Shown here piece after piece: positions 1 through 6,912 of a stretch of DNA of 10,590 nucleotides (position 1 is the first letter of the stretch; each line of letters begins with the position of its first letter). Origin of the DNA: Pseudomonadales bacterium (GTDB taxonomy: Bacteria > Pseudomonadota > Gammaproteobacteria > Pseudomonadales > Pseudohongiellaceae); contig JAKSCP010000064.1 of assembly GCA_022360535.1 (NCBI GenBank), positions 1 through 10,590 of the forward strand. The letters run 5' to 3'. Position numbers and translations under genes: made by a program. The notes under the pieces are model-generated. The model made no database searches. It had not been told where the DNA came from and saw nothing but the letters and a program-made list of their open reading frames with translations.

Positions 1-8
1 ATCCGGAT

Positions 9-902
9 ATGATTGCGCTGGACAGTCGTTTCCAACGTTATATTCCTTTCAATACGCCGATTCGCCGCCACCATGTAGGCACGCTGTGGGCGGAAGGGCC
101 GGCCTGGAATGGGGTCGGGCGTTATCTGGTATGGAGCGATATTCCCAGTAACCAACAACTGCGCTGGTTAGAGGATGACGACGAAGTCACTATCTTCCGT
201 GATCCGGCGGGAAACAGTAACGGCAATACCTTCGACCATCAGGGACGGCAGCTTTCCTGTGAACACGGTAACCGCCGGGTCGTGCGCTACGAGTACGACG
301 GCACCACTACTGTCATCGCCGACAGTTACGAGGGGCGTCCGTTAAACTCACCCAACGATGTAGTGGTCCATCCCGATGACAGTATCTGGTTCACCGACCC
401 ACCCTATGGTATTCGCGGCAATTACGAAGGCAATCGCGCCGAACAGGAACAACCGTTGTCGGTGTACCGGGTTGATGGGTCGACCGGCAACATAGCGCGG
501 GTCACAGATGATATCGATGCTCCCAATGGCCTGTGTTTTTCTCCCGACTATTCGCTGTTGTACGTGGCCAATACTGGAGCTGGCCGCGACATTAAAGTGT
601 GGGATGTGGATGGCGAACGTTTGCGCAATGGACGGGTGTTTGCAGAATTGACCAATCCGGAAAACGGTTCGCGCACTTCCGCCGATGGAATTCGCTGCGA
701 TGTGGATGGCAATGTCTGGGCTGGCGCTCGCCCCGGCGTGCAAATCGTCGCCCCCGATGGCGATACCATTGGCGTGATTCGGCTGCCAGAAGTCTGTGCC
801 AATGTGTGTTTTGGCGGTGCCAAACGCAATCGCCTGTTCATGACGGCAAGCCAGTCCCTGTACTCAGTATACGTTGGTGTTCGGGGAGCCGGGATAGCCT
901 GA
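9..902 (+). CDS. SMP-30/gluconolactonase family sugar-lactone hydrolase
   Basis: This is a six-bladed beta-propeller hydrolase of the SMP-30/gluconolactonase/LRE family, which opens sugar lactones (for example gluconolactone to gluconate) using one divalent metal ion. Family hallmarks are visible: WAEGPAW near residue 27-33 with the expected metal-ligand Glu29, SPNDVVV with Asn116, APNGLCFSPD with Asn173, and SADGIRCDVDGNVW with Asp226 as the expected catalytic/metal Asp. The length of 297 residues fits the family. No signal peptide is visible, so it is probably cytoplasmic. The ATG at 9 is the first in the window, but the frame stays open to the left edge and family members often start a few residues earlier, so the true start may lie outside. 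No sugar transporter or dehydrogenase neighbour is present to fix the substrate, which I leave open. Confidence 0.88.
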   Translation: MIALDSRFQRYIPFNTPIRRHHVGTLWAEGPAWNGVGRYLVWSDIPSNQQLRWLEDDDEVTIFRDPAGNSNGNTFDHQGRQLSCEHGNRRVVRYEYDGTTTVIADSYEGRPLNSPNDVVVHPDDSIWFTDPPYGIRGNYEGNRAEQEQPLSVYRVDGSTGNIARVTDDIDAPNGLCFSPDYSLLYVANTGAGRDIKVWDVDGERLRNGRVFAELTNPENGSRTSADGIRCDVDGNVWAGARPGVQIVAPDGDTIGVIRLPEVCANVCFGGAKRNRLFMTASQSLYSVYVGVRGAGIA

Positions 903-945
903 TCCCTGGATACGTCGACCCATTCTGCTGCAGCGATCCTCAGGA

Positions 946-974
946 TTTCATTAGTCTCCGTTAGATGCTCTAAT
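946..974 (+). promoter_or_regulatory. Candidate sigma70 promoter for the serine hydrolase, with a palindrome over the -10
   Basis: TTTCAT (946-951) and TCTAAT (969-974, five of six matches to TATAAT) are separated by 17 bases, an ideal spacer. A perfect 5-bp inverted repeat, TTAGA-TGC-TCTAA (961-973), sits on the -10 element and could be an operator. Transcription would begin near 981 and give a leader of about 60 bases. The -35 is poor (about three of six matches), so this is only a candidate. The rest of the gap between 903 and 945 shows nothing I can support. Confidence 0.35.
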
Positions 975-990
975 AGCGCCTCGGTTTTTG

Positions 991-1022
991 CGTCACCAAT
1001 CTCTTGGGTGACGATGGGTCAC
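991..1022 (+). promoter_or_regulatory. Alternative hairpins / three GTCAC half-sites in the serine hydrolase leader
   Basis: CGTCACC (991-997) pairs perfectly with GGTGACG (1007-1013) around a 9-base loop. The same GTGAC (1008-1012) also pairs with GTCAC at 1018-1022 around a 5-base loop. Both hairpins cannot form at once. No run of T follows, so it does not look like an ordinary terminator. It ends about ten bases before the ribosome binding site of the serine hydrolase. It could be an RNA switch, a duplex operator for a dimeric regulator, or chance. Confidence 0.4.
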
Positions 1023-1042
1023 TCGAATTTGTAGGGGGAACT

Positions 1043-2299
1043 ATGAATCCAATCTCTTTGCGCCAGGCTTTTCCGCTGGTTCTGTTAAAACTGGCGTTGG
1101 TTTTCGGTGCGTCAACTGCTTATGCCGATCTCGAACAAGCCAATCTCGATGCAGTCACCGCTGATCTTCAGGCACGCATAGACGCAGGCAAGCTGTCAGG
1201 CGCGGTTGTGATGGTCGCGCAGGACGGTGAAGTGCTGCTCAATGAGGCACTGGGCTACAAGAATGTAGAAGACCAGGAGCCAATGCAAACCGATACCATT
1301 TTCCGCATTTTTTCCATGACAAAACCAGTCACCGGCACGGCTTTGATGATGCTATGGGATGAAGGCAAGTTCCAGCTTGATGATCCGGTTGAAAAACACT
1401 TGCCAGAGCTGGCTGGAATGCAAGTGGTGGTTGCGCAGAATGATGATGGTAGCTGGGAAACCGAGCCTGCCAATCATCCTATGACCGTACGCGAGTTAAT
1501 GAGTCATACCGGCGGGTTACTCTACACACCTCCATTGTCCCAGGGGCCGGTTGCAGAGGCCTACGCGAAAGCAGGCATCATGGACCTGACAGGGCATACG
1601 CTGGCTGAATCCATGCCTGCCTTAAAAGAAATCCCGTTGGGTTATCAGCCTGGCACACAATGGGTCTATAGCATCTCGGTGGACGTGCAAGGCTATATGG
1701 TTGAGCGTCTAAGCGGCATGAGCTTTGGCGAATTCCTGCAACAGCGCCTGTTCGGACCACTGGGTATGGAAGACACCGGGTTTTATGTGAAAGCAGAAAA
1801 TGCCCATCGCCTCTCTCGTCAATATGCACCCAATGATGACGGCACTCTACGCCGCACTGACCATCTGGCCGGCATCGCTGGCGGTTTCGATTTCCTCAGC
1901 CCACCTGCTTTCGAATCTGGCGGTGGCGGTTTAACTTCAACTGCGGCCGACTACATGAAGTTCGTGCAAATGCACCTCAACAAAGGCGAACACAACGGTC
2001 AGCGTCTGCTGTCCGAAGCAGCTATCGAGTTGATGCGCACTAACCAACTTCCGGAAGGCGTGCCCAACATTGGCATGATTTACCCCGGGAATGTATTCGG
2101 CCTGGATTTCGCCATCGTCGAAAACTCTGAAGCCTACCAGGGCGCTTCACAAGGTACGCACTGGTGGTGGGGAATCGCTGGCTCATGGTTCTGGATAGAT
2201 CCGGTGGAAAACATCGCCTTTATTGGCATGATTCAGAATGATGACATTCTGTATTCAATTCAGACCCACGCTGCGTCCCGAGCCGCGATCTACCAATAA
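1043..2299 (+). CDS. Secreted serine hydrolase, class C beta-lactamase/esterase fold
   Basis: This is a 418-residue serine hydrolase of the beta-lactamase/penicillin-binding-protein-like superfamily (Pfam Beta-lactamase type). The nucleophile motif is SMTK (Ser91, Lys94), followed by MSHTGGL (153-159). The Tyr motif is VYSISVDVQGY with Tyr209, and WWWGIAGS (374-381) stands where beta-lactamases carry KTG. These variants are typical of EstB-like esterases and related peptidases rather than true cephalosporinases, so an ester or peptide substrate is more likely than antibiotic resistance. A Sec signal peptide is clear: hydrophobic residues 9-23 and cleavage after AYA (Ala28), giving a periplasmic or exported enzyme. 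I chose ATG 1043 because AGGGGG lies just upstream and the signal peptide begins there; an in-frame TTG at 1004 would add 13 hydrophilic residues. A strong stem-loop follows the gene. Confidence 0.88.
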   Translation: MNPISLRQAFPLVLLKLALVFGASTAYADLEQANLDAVTADLQARIDAGKLSGAVVMVAQDGEVLLNEALGYKNVEDQEPMQTDTIFRIFSMTKPVTGTALMMLWDEGKFQLDDPVEKHLPELAGMQVVVAQNDDGSWETEPANHPMTVRELMSHTGGLLYTPPLSQGPVAEAYAKAGIMDLTGHTLAESMPALKEIPLGYQPGTQWVYSISVDVQGYMVERLSGMSFGEFLQQRLFGPLGMEDTGFYVKAENAHRLSRQYAPNDDGTLRRTDHLAGIAGGFDFLSPPAFESGGGGLTSTAADYMKFVQMHLNKGEHNGQRLLSEAAIELMRTNQLPEGVPNIGMIYPGNVFGLDFAIVENSEAYQGASQGTHWWWGIAGSWFWIDPVENIAFIGMIQNDDILYSIQTHAASRAAIYQ

Positions 2300-2314
2300 A
2301 GTCTGTACCCTCAA

Positions 2315-2359
2315 TAAAGAAGCGCATCCTGAAAACTGTGAACAGGATGCGCTTCTTTA
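2315..2359 (+). terminator. Perfect 17-bp stem-loop terminator after the serine hydrolase
   Basis: Bases 2315-2331 pair without mismatch with 2343-2359 around an 11-base loop. The core is GC-rich (GAAGCGCATCCTG and its complement) and each outer end is A/T-rich (TAAAG ... CTTTA). It begins 15 bases after the serine hydrolase stop and ends 13 bases before the next -10 element. The T-tract is short (CTTCTTTAGTT), and the near-symmetry suggests it could also stop transcription from the other strand. It most likely insulates the two units. Confidence 0.85.
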
Positions 2360-2372
2360 GTTAAAGCAGGCT

Positions 2373-2393
2373 TATAATCCGTTGCAAAGGGAG
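2373..2393 (+). promoter_or_regulatory. TATAAT -10 element and ribosome binding site for the metalloprotease
   Basis: A perfect TATAAT lies at 2373-2378, directly after the terminator stem. The -35 position at 17-base spacing falls inside the right arm of the stem (CGCTTC, 2350-2355) and is poor, so the promoter may need an activator. Transcription would start near 2385, giving a leader of only about 20 bases. AGGGAG (2388-2393) is the only purine-rich ribosome binding site and lies 10 bases before the TTG at 2404, slightly long but usable. It supports TTG as the start. Confidence 0.5.
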
Positions 2394-2403
2394 ACGACCT
2401 GCT

Positions 2404-4632
2404 TTGTCTATTCTGCGATATATCCTCTTTGTTGCTCTGTTTGCAGCGCTGCCAGTAGCCGCTCAGCAAGATGACCTGCTTTGGCGCGATTCTGAGCCGG
2501 CACAACAATCGGCAGCCCTCAACGACCTGCTCCCGGTTGTGGTCTCCTATCAGCGCTCTGTCGTGGTTGCTGCTGATACAGTGTCTTCCCTCAATGAAGG
2601 CGGTACCGTCAGAGTCGAACTGCTGCCACGGCAATTCCGACAGTTCGAAATACGCAGCTCACGCCAGTACCTAAACGGCGATGTTGGTTATTCTGCGGTT
2701 ACCATTGATGGCGAACCTTTGGCGCAGCTGTCACTAGTGGTAAACGAGCTCTCTGTACTTGCCTCAATCGACAACGGTCGGAGTCAATTCACACTGCGAG
2801 CGATACGCACTTCTACAGCAGAAAACAACTTCAGTGGTTACCTCTATAGCCAGGACAATCTGGGTACTTACGCTCCCATCGACAACGGTGGAGTGATTTC
2901 AGCAGTATCTACCAGACCGGATGATGACCTGGAAACTGATGGTTCACCAACGTCTGTACTCGCTATATCTGGCAACGACGTCAGTATTGAACAAACCCTG
3001 ACTCCCTCGTTCGCCAAAGTTGGAGACCAAGTGGATGTCACCGTAGAGGTCACCAACAACACCGCCAGCACCTTAAGTGGCGAACAACTCACTGTGCTGT
3101 TTGCGTTGGAATTTTCCGAACTTATTTCAAGCTCAGCGATTTGCACCACCGGCAACATTGGGCTGAATTTCGGACTGATCTGCGATCTTCCCGACATCGC
3201 AGCCAGCGCCAGTACCAGCATCAACTACTCGGTACGGCTTACAGAACAATCCTACCCATTTATTTCAAGCGGTGTTTTTGTCGGTGATGTGTTTGGCACG
3301 GAAAACGTACGCGACGATGATTTCGTTTTCGTAATTCAGGACACACTTACCGATAGCGATGGCGATGGCCTGTCAGATTTCAATGAAGCCATAGTTAACA
3401 CTGATCCCAACAGTGCTGCCTCAACCCTGGCACCGGGGACTGTGAGTGAAATCGACCTGATGTTTCTCTACACACCTAAATTCGTCGAGGACATCGGCAA
3501 CGTGCAACCAGAGACTAAGATTAATGAGCTGGTTGAAGTAACCAACGCATACTACGCCAATAGTCGGGTGAACGTTGAATTTCGTCCGGTGCTGTATCGG
3601 CTTGTCAACTACGACGTAAACAACAATCTCAATACTGCCTTCACAGCAATGCAAGACGCTGTGGGTGAGTTTTCATTCGTGCCTGAGGTCCGTACCGCTG
3701 TTGGTGCGGACATCGTGATCCTGATCGATGGCTTATTTTTTTCGGACAGCCTGTGCGGTCTTGGTACCACCCCCGGTATCGGATTCGAGGGTGAGTTTTT
3801 TCACCCTACCATCATCGATCCAGAGCTCTATGTCACTTTGTACACAGACGGATTTCCTACTAATGCCTCGGCAGGCTGCGACAACATCACCCTCGCCCAC
3901 GAACTCGGGCACAATCACGGCCTTGACCATTCCCATCGTGAAGAAGGCGCTGAAGGAACATTTAGTTGGGCGCTTGGCCACGGTGTAGATGGCTCGTTTG
4001 CCACTATCATGGCGAATCCAGCGGATTTCCCAGGATCCGACGTGATTGCCTTGTTTTCCAATCCCGAGAGCACCGATTGCAACGGGTTGCCCTGCGGCGT
4101 TTCGAGGGATGACGTCGAACAAGGTGCAGATGCTGTATACACACTGAATCACACGAATTTCCAGATCGCTAACCGGCGCCAGTCCAGAATCCTGCCAACA
4201 ACGAGCATGGCCGGAGGTTCGAATCTCACCATCTATGGTGCGGCTACCATCAACGGTGCCACCGACACCGCGGTATCGAGCATTAGTGAGAGTGATGCGC
4301 TGGATGTCAGAGCGACCCTGGGCATACCGCTTATCCATCAGGGAACTATCGGCGAGACCTATGTGGTGATATCAGTTGCCGGTGTCGGTTTGTTCTTTCG
4401 AGATGCTGCCGGGGGTTATCAACCCTGGGATGGAGAATTAAGTACACTACAACCCAACGCCGCAGCCCATGCATTGAGCGTAACTGAAGAGTTGATAGCC
4501 TTTGAAAACTTCGTACCGGCAGCCTTCGATGTCAGCTCTGCGGAGCTTACGGTATTTTTCGCCTACGCCATTCCCGACACCAGCGTCTTCGTTTACAGTA
4601 GTAACGGTATCTCAGTAACTATCCAGCCTTAG
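2404..4632 (+). CDS. Secreted multidomain metzincin-type zinc metalloprotease
   Basis: This 742-residue protein is a zinc endopeptidase of the metzincin clan (reprolysin-like, M12B or M72-type). The zinc site is HELGHNHGLDH (His499, Glu500, His503, His509, Gly506), an exact HEXXHXXGXXH, and the Met-turn is ATIMAN with Met536. A Sec signal peptide covers residues 1-20 (cleavage after VAA). Domains follow in order: a beta-rich region at about 35-165 resembling prodomains of such proteases, a DUF11-like Ig-fold region at about 190-285, one thrombospondin type 3-like calcium loop DSDGDGLSDFNEA (317-329), the catalytic domain at about 348-592, and an unassigned beta-rich C-terminal region at 600-742. 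Cysteines 247/260, 451/492 and 559/564 could form disulfides, consistent with export. TTG is the start because no ATG lies near the signal peptide. The HAD phosphatase begins 21 bases downstream, so they are probably co-transcribed. The protein target is unknown. Confidence 0.85.
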   Translation: MSILRYILFVALFAALPVAAQQDDLLWRDSEPAQQSAALNDLLPVVVSYQRSVVVAADTVSSLNEGGTVRVELLPRQFRQFEIRSSRQYLNGDVGYSAVTIDGEPLAQLSLVVNELSVLASIDNGRSQFTLRAIRTSTAENNFSGYLYSQDNLGTYAPIDNGGVISAVSTRPDDDLETDGSPTSVLAISGNDVSIEQTLTPSFAKVGDQVDVTVEVTNNTASTLSGEQLTVLFALEFSELISSSAICTTGNIGLNFGLICDLPDIAASASTSINYSVRLTEQSYPFISSGVFVGDVFGTENVRDDDFVFVIQDTLTDSDGDGLSDFNEAIVNTDPNSAASTLAPGTVSEIDLMFLYTPKFVEDIGNVQPETKINELVEVTNAYYANSRVNVEFRPVLYRLVNYDVNNNLNTAFTAMQDAVGEFSFVPEVRTAVGADIVILIDGLFFSDSLCGLGTTPGIGFEGEFFHPTIIDPELYVTLYTDGFPTNASAGCDNITLAHELGHNHGLDHSHREEGAEGTFSWALGHGVDGSFATIMANPADFPGSDVIALFSNPESTDCNGLPCGVSRDDVEQGADAVYTLNHTNFQIANRRQSRILPTTSMAGGSNLTIYGAATINGATDTAVSSISESDALDVRATLGIPLIHQGTIGETYVVISVAGVGLFFRDAAGGYQPWDGELSTLQPNAAAHALSVTEELIAFENFVPAAFDVSSAELTVFFAYAIPDTSVFVYSSNGISVTIQP

Positions 4633-4653
4633 CAAGTCGTTTGAGGGACGGGC

Positions 4654-5595
4654 ATGGCAGACGATCCTGCAACAATCGAAGCGCTTCTATTCGATCTCGA
4701 TGGAGTGCTCTATGTGGGCAGTCAAAAAATTCCTGGGGCCGTAGAGACCCTGGAGTTTTGCCAGGAACAGAATCTCCCTTTCCGTTTCATTACCAATACC
4801 TCGACTCGAACCTTGTCAGCTATCGCAGAAAAACTTAACGCCATGGGTATTCCTATCGCGCCTGAGATGATTTTCAGCGCGGTCAGCGCCACCCGTGATT
4901 TTCTGTTTCAACAAGGCAGTCCTAGTGTGCATTTACTGGTACGCGACGAAGTGAAACTGGAATTCGCCGAGTTCGAGCAAAATTCACCCGACCCGGATTT
5001 TGTTGTCGTAGGTGATATCGGTGCAGCATGGGACTACGAAATGTTGAATGGCGTTTTCAACGAATTGATGAATGGCGCGCAACTCGTTGCCATGCATAGA
5101 AACAAGTATTGGCTAACTGATGAAGGACTACAAATGGACATCGGTGCATTTGTCGCTGGATTGGAATATGTGTGCGGCAAGCAGGCAACGATAATCGGAA
5201 AACCCAGCTCTCAATTTTTTAGTCTCGCGCTCAACGCGTTAGGGACAGATAGTGATTCCACAGCAATTGTTGGAGATGACATTGAAAATGACATTGCTGG
5301 TGGCAATCGTAATGGACTGCAGTCCATCATGGTAAAGACGGGAAAGTACCGCCAAGATGTATTCGACGCTGCCAATACCAATCCCGACTATTTGATTGAC
5401 TCAATCGCCGACCTCCCCGCGCTGCTCCGAGGTGTGCTGTATCCCACTCTCCGGTTCGCACCTGGTCGACTCCAATTTAGCGTTACAGGTGCTGACACGG
5501 TGTTCTCCCATTTTCGGGAAAACTGCGTGGGGTTGATTCCCAGGATTGGGAATCTACTCTTTGTGCGCCGATCACTTTCGAAAAAACTCCCTTAA
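4654..5595 (+). CDS. HAD superfamily (subclass IIA) phosphatase, HDHD2/LHPP-like
   Basis: This is a cytoplasmic HAD-IIA hydrolase that transfers phosphate to an active-site Asp. Visible motifs are I, LLFDLDGVLY with nucleophile Asp14 and acid/base Asp16; II, FITNTS with Thr47; III, IGKPS with Lys183; and IV, IVGDDIENDIAGG with Asp208, Asp209 and Asp213. The C2-type cap lies between motifs II and III. The pattern is closest to the HDHD2/LHPP-like group (phospholysine/phosphohistidine or pyrophosphate phosphatases); the substrate is not predictable. The start is secure: GAGGGA (4643-4648) stands 5 bases before the ATG. The family fold should end near residue 259, but this frame runs to 313. The last 54 residues look unrelated, are rich in Arg and Phe, and span two inverted repeats, so the tail may be read-through of old spacer or the result of a frameshift. 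The adaptor gene begins 23 bases downstream. Confidence 0.88.
   Translation: MADDPATIEALLFDLDGVLYVGSQKIPGAVETLEFCQEQNLPFRFITNTSTRTLSAIAEKLNAMGIPIAPEMIFSAVSATRDFLFQQGSPSVHLLVRDEVKLEFAEFEQNSPDPDFVVVGDIGAAWDYEMLNGVFNELMNGAQLVAMHRNKYWLTDEGLQMDIGAFVAGLEYVCGKQATIIGKPSSQFFSLALNALGTDSDSTAIVGDDIENDIAGGNRNGLQSIMVKTGKYRQDVFDAANTNPDYLIDSIADLPALLRGVLYPTLRFAPGRLQFSVTGADTVFSHFRENCVGLIPRIGNLLFVRRSLSKKLP
5535..5554 (+). terminator. Terminator-like hairpin inside the phosphatase C-terminal tail
   Basis: GATTCCCA (5535-5542) pairs perfectly with TGGGAATC (5547-5554) around the four-base loop GGAT, followed by TACTCTTTG. A smaller inverted repeat, TTTTC-GG-GAAAA, lies just upstream (5511-5522). The stem is compact and stable enough to act as a weak terminator or attenuator between the protease-phosphatase genes and the exporter genes, but the T-tract is broken. 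Ribosomes translating the phosphatase tail would cover it, so its effect could depend on translation. Confidence 0.4.
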
Positions 5596-5618
5596 AATCA
5601 GGCAGATGAAATACTGGC

Positions 5619-6899
5619 ATGATGTCTGCTATCTCAGACCTCATGGATATTGTGAAAACCACCCAGGCCAAACCCTTTTATAAAAAGTATTGGTACGTGT
5701 TTGTAGCAAGTGCGGCATTTCTGGCGTTCGTGCTGTTCGCTAATCGTTACCGCAACGTGTCCTATATAGTGTTCGCTGATGAATTACTGATGGACACCGT
5801 CGTGGCCGGAGATTTGTCGGTAACCGTCAGTGGTTACGGTCAACTGAAATCCCGGGACGTGGTATGGATCGGTGCTGACACCGAAGGCCGAGTCAGCAAG
5901 ATCCTCGCGAACCCTGGCGATCTTGTGCACCAGGGGGATGTCCTGGTGGAGTTGGCAAACCCACAACTATTGCAGGATTTGAAGGACGCTGAACTCGAAT
6001 ACGCTGCAAAAAAAGCAGACACACTGGCAGAACAGATCGCTGCTGAATCGATTCTCCTGGATTTACAAACCGAAGCGGCCAATGCCGAGCTCGATTATCA
6101 AACAGCCAAAATAGATCTCGATGCAAAAACCGAACTTATGTCAAACGGCCTGGAGATCATTTCCAGACTCGATTATGAAAGTACTCAATTGTCGGTGCAG
6201 AAATACGAACAACGTTGGGAGATGCAAAAACAACGGGTGACGAAACGAAGAGAGTCAATGCTCGCTAATCGCGATGCAGAGCAGGCTCGACTGCTGCAGG
6301 CTGAAAACGAACTGCAGAAAATACGCGATCTGGTAGAGGCTCTGTCCATTAAAGCAGATGTTAACGGTATCGTTCAGGAAATGGACCTTGAACTGGGACA
6401 GCGAATTCTGCGGGGTCAGGACATTACGCGAATAGCCCGCCCTGATCGACTTGTTGCTGAGATACAAATCCAGGAGTTACTGGTAAATGATATTGGTATA
6501 GGTATGAAGGCTGAGGTTGACACGCGCAGTAACATCATCAGCGGCACCGTGTCACGCATAGATCCCACAGTTGAAGATGGCTCAGTCATGGTTGAAATCG
6601 AGTTGCTGGGACAACTACCTCCTGAAGTGCGACCAGAACTGAATGTAGAAGCAGAAATCAGTGTCGCCCATATTCCGGAGACTCTGTATGTCAAGCGACC
6701 GGTTTTTGCGAGAGCCTTTGCCCATAATAGTGTCTATAAGCTTAACGAGGATGGGGACATCGCCGACCGAATCTCGGTAGAGTATGGTCAAGCCTCTACC
6801 AACCACATAGAGGTGCTTAGCGGCGCGCTCCCTGGTGACGAGTTGATTATTTCTGACTCCAGCGCCTGGTCCACTCACGACAGGGTTTTGATCAGATAA
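5619..6899 (+). CDS. HlyD/MacA-type periplasmic adaptor (membrane fusion protein)
   Basis: This is the adaptor subunit of a tripartite or MacAB-like ABC exporter, anchored in the inner membrane and reaching into the periplasm. A single membrane helix lies at about residues 25-42 (YWYVFVASAAFLAFVLF). The first half of the lipoyl domain follows at about 82-113 (EGRVSKILANPGDLVHQGDVLVEL is broken here by positions, with key residues Gly90, Gly100, Gly106). An alpha-helical hairpin rich in Glu, Gln and Leu spans about 116-242, and the second lipoyl half is at about 243-273. A beta-barrel occupies about 278-350 and a membrane-proximal domain 352-426. The start is uncertain: ATGs at 5619, 5622 and 5643 are all in frame and none has a good ribosome binding site; 5643 (MDIVKTT) resembles the start of related adaptors. 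The stop is 13 bases before the ATPase start. No TolC-like partner is encoded in the window. Confidence 0.88.
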   Translation: MMSAISDLMDIVKTTQAKPFYKKYWYVFVASAAFLAFVLFANRYRNVSYIVFADELLMDTVVAGDLSVTVSGYGQLKSRDVVWIGADTEGRVSKILANPGDLVHQGDVLVELANPQLLQDLKDAELEYAAKKADTLAEQIAAESILLDLQTEAANAELDYQTAKIDLDAKTELMSNGLEIISRLDYESTQLSVQKYEQRWEMQKQRVTKRRESMLANRDAEQARLLQAENELQKIRDLVEALSIKADVNGIVQEMDLELGQRILRGQDITRIARPDRLVAEIQIQELLVNDIGIGMKAEVDTRSNIISGTVSRIDPTVEDGSVMVEIELLGQLPPEVRPELNVEAEISVAHIPETLYVKRPVFARAFAHNSVYKLNEDGDIADRISVEYGQASTNHIEVLSGALPGDELIISDSSAWSTHDRVLIR

Positions 6900-6912
6900 G
6901 GACAACATCAGC

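Noticed and set aside
348..743. 131-codon - strand frame within the lactone hydrolase
   Set aside because: Antisense to a well-supported family gene, with no motif or ribosome binding site.
891..906. GGGAT-AGCCTG-ATCCC inverted repeat over the stop codon of the lactone hydrolase
   Set aside because: Only 5 bp with no T-tract; too weak to call a terminator.
599..964. 121-codon + strand frame overlapping the lactone hydrolase and the following gap
   Set aside because: Its Trp/Arg/Cys-rich product is typical of an out-of-frame reading of the beta-propeller gene, and no start signal is seen.
1004..1042. TTG at 1004 as the start of the serine hydrolase
   Set aside because: It would add 13 hydrophilic residues ahead of a clean signal peptide and overlap the leader hairpins; ATG 1043 has a good ribosome binding site.
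3733..4338. 201-codon open frame on the - strand
   Set aside because: It lies wholly inside the metalloprotease catalytic region, has no ribosome binding site and encodes a basic, low-complexity product with no recognisable motif; it is an antisense shadow.
5533..5560. TTGATT-N16-TACTCT promoter candidate in the phosphatase tail
   Set aside because: The -10 matches at only three of six bases and the spacer is the 8-bp hairpin itself.
5593..5598. TAAAAT as a -10 element for the exporter genes
   Set aside because: No acceptable -35 at 16-18 bases; the A/T run next to a stop codon is expected by chance.
5606..5683. 25-codon ATG frame overlapping the start of the adaptor gene, possible leader peptide
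   Set aside because: No clear ribosome binding site, no attenuator-like codon run, and its overlap with the adaptor start in another frame is easily explained by chance.
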